This document shows, in pieces, positions 6,001 to 7,986 of a stretch of 7,986 bases of DNA (its first letter is position 1; each line of letters starts with the position of its first letter). This DNA comes from JBAZOY01 sp041648505 (GTDB lineage Bacteria; Desulfobacterota; Syntrophia; Syntrophales; CG2-30-49-12): the NCBI GenBank assembly GCA_041648505.1, contig JBAZOY010000090.1, positions 1 through 7,986 on the forward strand. The letters are read 5' to 3'. The translations under genes were made by a program, and so were the position numbers. The notes under the pieces are model-generated. The model worked only from the letters and a program-made list of their open reading frames with translations, was not told the DNA's origin and ran no database searches.

Positions 6001-7986
6001 CAGGGTCAGTGCGGTTGTGTCGACGGTGTCGTTGACCGTGGTGCTGACCGGAGTCTTGCTGACGTCGAGTTTCTCGAAGTTGCCACCGCTGGCGTCGGTC
6101 ATGGTCACGGTGAGCTTGCTGAGGTCCTTGTAGACGTCATCGCTCGGTGCGGCGATCGTCACCGAACCGCTGGTCTTGCCGGCTTCGATGGTGATGGTCT
6201 GGCCGTTGCTCAGGTTGACGGTTACCGGCGTTTGCGCGGCGTTGGTCAACGTTGCGGTGTAAGTGATCGAAGAGCCTTCGAGCACATAGCTTTCTGCGCT
6301 GAGGGTCAGGTGCGTGGTGTTGACCGTGTCGGCAACGTTGGTCACCGCAGGCGTAGTGCTCGGCACCAGGTTTTCGAAGTTGCCACCGGTGGCGTCCTTG
6401 ATGGTGACTTCGACTTTGCCGGCGTCTTTGTAGACGTCATCGGCAGGTGCCGGAACGGTCACGGTGCCGGTGGTCTTGCCCGCTTCAATGGTGATGACCG
6501 AACCGTTGCTCAGGTTGACGGTGACCGGCGTACCGGCCGGGTTGCTCAGCGTCGCGGTGTAGGTGATCTGCCCGCCTTCGTTGACGTTGCCGGTGGCAGT
6601 CAGCGCGACGCTGGTGGTGTCGACGGTGTCGGTCACAGTGGTGCTGACCGGGGTCTTGTCGGCGACCAGATTTTCGAAGTTGCCGCCGCTGACGTTGGTG
6701 ATCGAGTTGGTCAGCGGTGCGTGACCGATCTGCACGTCATTCGATACCGGGGCAGTAACGCTGCCGGTGGTCTGGCCCACGGCGATGGTGATGCTCTGGC
6801 CGTTGGCCAGGGTCACGACAACAGGCGAGCCGGTGACGGGCGCGCCGACAGTGGCGGTGTAGGTGACGGTGCCGCCTTCCGCGACCGAGGTGTCGGCGGT
6901 CAATTTGACCGTCGAGGTATCGATGGTGTCGGTGACTTGAGTGACCGCTGGCGTGGTGCTCGGAACGAGGTTCTCGAAGTTGCCGCCGGTGGCGCTGGTG
7001 ATGGTTGCCTGCACGGAGCCTGAGTCTTTGTAGACGTCGTCGGACGGAGCCGGGAAAGTCACATTACCGCTGGTTTCGCCTGCATTGATGGTGATGACGG
7101 CGCCGTTCGACAAGGTCACGGTTACTGGCGAGCCAGCTGCATTGGTCAAGGTCGCAGTGTAAGTGATCTGGCCGCCTTCAGCCACGGAAGCGGTCGCACT
7201 CAGCGACAGATTGGTGGTGTCGGCCACGTCGGTGACGGTGGTCGAAAGTGGAGTTTTGTCCGCCACCAGATCTTCGTAGTTGCCACCGCTTACGCCAGTG
7301 ATCGAGTTGGTCAGCGCAGCGTTGCCGGTCAAGGCATCGTTCGGTGCAGTGTAGGTGATGGAGCCAGTGGTCTGGCCGACGGCGATGGTGATGTTCTGGC
7401 CGTTGGCCAACGTCACGACGACAGGCGAGCCGGTGACTGGCGCGCCGACGGTAGCGGTGTAAGTCACGGTGCCGCCTTCGGCAACCGAGGCGTCTGCGCT
7501 CAGCTTCACCGTCGAGGTATCGACGGTGTCAGTGATTTCGGTCACTGCTGGCGTAGTGTTCGGCACCAGATTTTCGAAGTTGCCGCCGGTGGCGTCCTTG
7601 ATGCTGACTTCGACCTGGCCGGCGTCCTTGTAGACGTCATCGGCCGGCGCTGGAACGGTAACGGTGCCGGTGGTTTTGCCGGCATCAATGGTGATCACCG
7701 AACCGTTGCTCAGGGTCACGGTTACCGGGGTGCCGGCCGGATTCGTCAGCGTGGCGGTGTAGGTGATCTGGCCACCCTCGGCCACAGAACCGGTGGCGCT
7801 GAGGCTCAGGCCAGTGTCATCGACCGAGTCGGTAATCGTGGTAACGGCTGGCGTGGTGCTTGGCACCAGATTTTCGAAGTTGCCGCCGGTAGCGCCGGTG
7901 ATGGTGGTGCTGACGGTGCTGCCATTGTTGTAAACGTCATTGGCCGCAGTCGGCACGTTGACGGTGCCGACGGTCTCGCCGGTAGC
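1..7986 (-). CDS. lapA: LapA-like giant biofilm adhesin, internal repeat region (partial at both ends)
   Basis: Open in one minus-strand frame for all 2,662 codons, with both ends outside the window. The product is a chain of 100-residue Ig-like repeats: a V-T-D-T-x-D-T-T linker, AEGG(Q/T)(I/V)TYTAT, PVTVTLSNG, ITI-x-AG-x-T-x-G, DDVYKDAG or NDAL, and GGNFE(N/D)L. I saw no Cys or Trp codons, as is usual for type I-secreted RTX-class adhesins. In that family the protein is exported by LapBCE, held in the outer membrane by an N-terminal retention module, and released when the periplasmic protease LapG cuts it under control of the c-di-GMP receptor LapD. The repeats form the extended stalk that reaches the surface or neighbouring cells. 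None of the anchoring, cleavage or secretion parts is visible, so the symbol rests on repeat consensus alone. A related Pseudomonas adhesin such as MapA is the main alternative. The sense codons TTA and CTA were not seen, and TCA was seen only twice. Confidence 0.85.
37..636 (-). repeat. B-A dimer 6 of the homogenised block
   Basis: The B half has NDALVGN and GVTGG. The A half has SATGSVAEGG, the version typical of the diverged zone, where the other five dimers have SASNS or SATNS. Confidence 0.92.
317..909 (-). repeat. 593-bp exact direct duplicate (copy 1)
   Basis: By line-by-line reading it is identical to 2117-2709, including every synonymous site. Flanking mismatches are at 316 versus 2116 and 910 versus 2710. 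It covers one B unit and most of the A unit N-terminal or C-terminal to it. Confidence 0.85.
637..1236 (-). repeat. B-A dimer 5 of the homogenised block
   Basis: The B half has NDALTGN and GVTGG, a new combination of the two variable sites. The A half has VTDVTDTTN, with Thr for Ala in the linker and unique to this copy. The rare TCA Ser codon seen at 943-945 is at the end of its B half. Confidence 0.92.
1237..1836 (-). repeat. B-A dimer 4 of the homogenised block
   Basis: The B half has VASNDALTGN, with Ser for Ala before NDAL and unique to this copy, and GVSGG. The A half has SATNSVAEGG, between the SASNS and SATGS versions. Confidence 0.92.
1837..2436 (-). repeat. B-A dimer 3 of the homogenised block, with a diverged-class patch
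   Basis: The B half has NDALVGN and GVTGG and is identical in DNA to that of dimer 6. The A half has PVIVTL in place of PVTVTL. It ends FENLVPSTTPAVTQ, a version otherwise seen only at 6937-7236; the matching DNA runs from the end of this unit (about 1837-1885) into the linker to its left. Confidence 0.92.
2117..2709 (-). repeat. 593-bp exact direct duplicate (copy 2)
   Basis: The partner of 317-909, displaced by exactly 1,800 bp (three dimers). The dimers lying between the two copies are less similar to either copy than the copies are to each other. Confidence 0.85.
2437..3036 (-). repeat. B-A dimer 2 of the homogenised block
   Basis: The B half has NDALTGNAPITNS and GVSGG, with Thr replacing Val relative to dimer 1. 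The A half has SASNSVAEGG and STAPAVTT. Its A half up to 2709 is part of the 593-bp exact duplicate with 317-909. Confidence 0.92.
3037..3636 (-). repeat. B-A dimer 1 of the homogenised block
   Basis: The B half (3337-3636) has NDALVGNAPITNS and GVSGGNFEDL. The A half (3037-3336) has VTDVADTTNLSLSASNS and SVQATITSATGGNFENL. The codons are slightly more diverged than in the other dimers near 3001-3120, as might be expected at the edge of the block. Confidence 0.92.
3637..3936 (-). repeat. Type A unit carrying the diverged/homogenised junction
   Basis: The N-terminal part (3679-3936) belongs to the diverged zone: VSDTTDTTNLNLTASDS, KDDVYKDAGKVEVTIEGAT. The last 14 codons (3637-3678), ENLVPSTAPAVTT with its preceding Phe, have the nucleotide sequence of the homogenised block. 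They are identical to 637-678. The change occurs at the GGNFEN motif. Confidence 0.9.
3937..4236 (-). repeat. Type B unit, B2 subtype with unusual ending
   Basis: Has VNDTIDTTTVSLSATAN, VAEGETVVYTATVGAPVTG, SNGQTITIAVGETTG, NSPLAGGSSLSVTIDGAT and GGNYEKL. The ending VVDGKSADTV replaces the VADKTPVST seen in nearly all B units. AEGG is changed to AEGE here. Confidence 0.88.
4237..4536 (-). repeat. Type A unit, A1-like
   Basis: Has VTDTADTTNLSLSATGA, VNEGGQITYTATLSNAAGTP, NGATILIEAGKTAG, KDDVYKDAGSVEATIQSAT and GGNFENLVTSTAPAVTT. SVEATIQSAT lies between the A1 (SVQATITSAT) and A2 (KVEVTIKDAT) consensus. Confidence 0.9.
4537..4836 (-). repeat. Type B unit, B1 subtype
   Basis: Has VTDTVDTSTVKLTATET, AAEGGTVTYTATVGAPVTG, NGQNITIEVGKTSG, STTAPNDVLAGHAPLTNS and NVSGGNFENLVADQTPVSTT. 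Sister of 6637-6936 by the HAPLTNSITNVSGG stretch. Confidence 0.9.
4837..5136 (-). repeat. Type A unit, A2 subtype
   Basis: Has VTDVADTTNLSLSATGS, AEGGSIVYTATLSNPAGTP, ADDVYKDAGKVEVTIKDAT and GGNFENLVPSTTPAVTD. Nearly the same protein as 6337-6636 across the C-terminal two thirds. Its N-terminal third instead resembles 5437-5736 (GGSIVYT), so the unit looks mosaic. Confidence 0.9.
5137..5436 (-). repeat. Type B unit, B2 subtype
   Basis: Has VTDTIDNSIVSLTASAS, VEGGVVVYTASVTAPVTGSP, VLVTLSNGQTITIPVG, NDAQAGGNTLSVKIDGAS and GGNYENLVADQTPAVTS. The (T/S)LSV.IDGA(S/T)GGNYE segment defines B2, shared only with 3937-4236. Confidence 0.88.
5437..5736 (-). repeat. A-class unit (A5)
   Basis: Has VTDAVDTTNISLSATGS, AEGGSIVYTATLSNPAGTAM, NGAVINIAKGAST, GDDVYKDAGKVDASITKTS and GGNFENLVIDKTPAVTD. 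NPAGTAM and INIA are shared only with its N-terminal neighbour 5737-6036, which points to duplication of one from the other. It ends the run of consecutive A-class units. Confidence 0.88.
5737..6036 (-). repeat. Most divergent unit of the array (A4)
   Basis: Starts VNDTVDTTALTLTASDT and keeps SEGGQITYTATLSNPAGT. DDVYKDAG is replaced by NTPYIDGSNV. The end is strongly altered: RTAIASHSGGNFERVEADR followed by SAVVTK, with Arg, His and Glu where other units have neutral residues. Length is still exactly 100 residues, so the fold is probably intact and the exposed surface different. Confidence 0.85.
6037..6336 (-). repeat. Divergent A-class unit (A3)
   Basis: The linker is VADTVNTTHLTLS, with Asn replacing the second Asp. 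The first strand is altered to ESYVLEGSSITYT. It keeps TLTNAAQTPVTVNLSNG and SDDVYKD, then has LSKLTVTMTDASGGNFEKL and DVSKTPVSTT. The SKTPVSTT ending is B-like, although the body is A-class, which suggests a chimaeric origin. Confidence 0.85.
6337..6636 (-). repeat. Type A unit, A2 subtype, first of four A-class units in a row
   Basis: Has VTDTVDTTSVALTATGN, VNEGGQITYT, NPAGTPVTVNLSNGSV, ADDVYKDAGKVEVTIKDAT and GGNFENLVPSTTPAVTN. It opens the run of consecutive A-class units, so the A/B alternation breaks immediately C-terminal to it. It is very close to 4837-5136. Confidence 0.9.
6637..6936 (-). repeat. Type B unit, B1 subtype
   Basis: Has VTDTIDTSTVKLTADTS, GAPVTGSPVVVTLANGQS, and a variant loop SNDVQIGHAPLTNSITN, then SGGNFENLVADKTPVSTT. 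The HAPLTNSITNVSGGNFENL stretch is shared with 4537-4836, pairing these two units as sisters. Confidence 0.9.
6937..7236 (-). repeat. Type A unit, A1 subtype
   Basis: Has VTDVADTTNLSLSATAS, AAGSPVTVTLSNG, SDDVYKDSGSVQATITSAT and GGNFENLVPSTTPAVTQ. It is the closest relative in the diverged zone of the six homogenised A units. Its PAVTQ ending reappears in the unit at 1837-2136. One of the two rare TCA codons seen (Ser, at 7021-7023) is in its DDVYKDS loop. Confidence 0.9.
7237..7536 (-). repeat. Type B unit, B1 subtype
   Basis: Starts ITDTVDTSTVKL, then SVAEGGTVTYTATVGAPVTG, VVVTLANGQNITI, NDALTGNAALTNSITG and GGNYEDLVADKTPLSTT. It differs from other B1 units in NAALT (usually NAPIT or HAPLT) and in Tyr for Phe in the GGN(F/Y)E motif. 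Confidence 0.9.
7537..7836 (-). repeat. Type A unit, A2 subtype
   Basis: The linker reads ITDSVDDTGLSLSA, with DD in place of the usual DTT. The body has SVAEGGQITYT, NPAGTPVTVTL, ADDVYKDAG and then QVEVSIKDATGGNFENL. The (Q/K)VEV.IKDAT segment defines the A2 subtype shared with 6337-6636 and 4837-5136. The unit ends VPNTTPAVTE. Confidence 0.9.
7837..7986 (-). repeat. Partial A-like unit (last 50 residues)
   Basis: This is the C-terminal half of a unit cut by the window edge. It starts at ATGETVGTVNV and continues through NDVYNNGSTV and ITGATGGNFENL to VPSTTPAVTT. The NDVYNN loop in place of DDVYKDAG sets it apart from all other A units here, although the GGNFENLVPST ending is typical A. Confidence 0.85.

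Larger units (their letters stand above)
37..7836 (-). repeat. Array of 26 tandem 300-bp (100-aa) Ig-like units
   Basis: Twenty-six complete units, each exactly 300 nt, run without a single insertion or deletion. I set the unit edge at the conserved V/I-(T/A/S/N)-D linker, for example codon 334-336, which recurs every 300 nt up to 7834-7836. The 36 nt to the left and 150 nt to the right continue the same register. Two classes exist. Type A has TLTN/TLSN followed by (A/P)AG(S/T)P, with DDVYKDAG in most units. Type B has TVGAPVTGSP and NDAL. Order from the N-terminus: partial A, A B A B A, then A A A, then B A B A B A B A and onward alternating to position 37. Confidence 0.95.

Noticed and set aside
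6610..6617. A GCTGGTGG octamer resembling the E. coli Chi site
   Set aside because: I noticed one occurrence, explained by codons of the T-T-S-V stretch. It is not at a homogenisation border, and Pseudomonas need not use the E. coli octamer.
4621..7023. An 800-codon plus-strand open frame starting at a GTG
   Set aside because: It is exactly antisense and codon-aligned to the adhesin repeats, shows the same 300-nt period, and has no ribosome binding site I can support. The frame is in fact open much further upstream, so the start is arbitrary.
1..7986. Frameshift, pseudogene or insertion within the repeat array
   Set aside because: I read the sense frame through line by line and found no stop and no change of register.

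Overview
The whole window lies inside one enormous gene read on the minus strand. Frame −1, with codons ending at position 1, is open from 7986 to 1. That is 2,662 codons with no stop, no start that can be assigned and no intergenic DNA. The translation is an uninterrupted chain of 100-residue immunoglobulin-like repeats rich in Thr, Val, Ala, Gly, Ser and Asp. I saw no Cys or Trp codons. This is the middle of a LapA-type biofilm adhesin: a giant, type I-secreted, cell-surface repeat protein. GC content near 60% by eye, near-absence of TTA, CTA and TCA codons, and the repeat consensus point to a Pseudomonas of the fluorescens/putida kind. The N-terminal retention module and LapG cleavage site would lie beyond 7986. 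The RTX and secretion-signal C-terminus would lie to the left of position 1. Neither is visible.

Every repeat is exactly 300 nt. The window holds 150 nt of one unit (7837-7986), 26 complete units (37-7836) and the first 36 nt of another (1-36). Units fall into two classes. Type A carries AEGGQITYTATLTN, DDVYKDAG and GGNFENLVPST. Type B carries AEGGTVTYTATVGAPVTGSP, NDAL.GNA and GGNFEDLVADKTP. They mostly alternate, giving a 600-bp A/B period. The exception is four consecutive A-class units at 5437-6636.

There are two evolutionary zones. On the N-terminal side (about 3679-7986) the repeats are diverged and fall into recognisable subtypes, with a recurring A2-B1-A1 triplet. On the C-terminal side (1-3678) six 600-bp dimers are nearly identical and contain a 593-bp exact duplicate 1.8 kb apart. 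The junction between zones is abrupt and lies inside a unit. This pattern suggests recent expansion and gene conversion in the C-terminal half, and therefore variable adhesin length between strains.

I found no RNA genes, mobile elements, CRISPR arrays, promoters or terminators. All plus-strand open frames are repeat-periodic antisense shadows of the adhesin. The main value of the window is its repeat architecture; I do not see a new kind of system in it.
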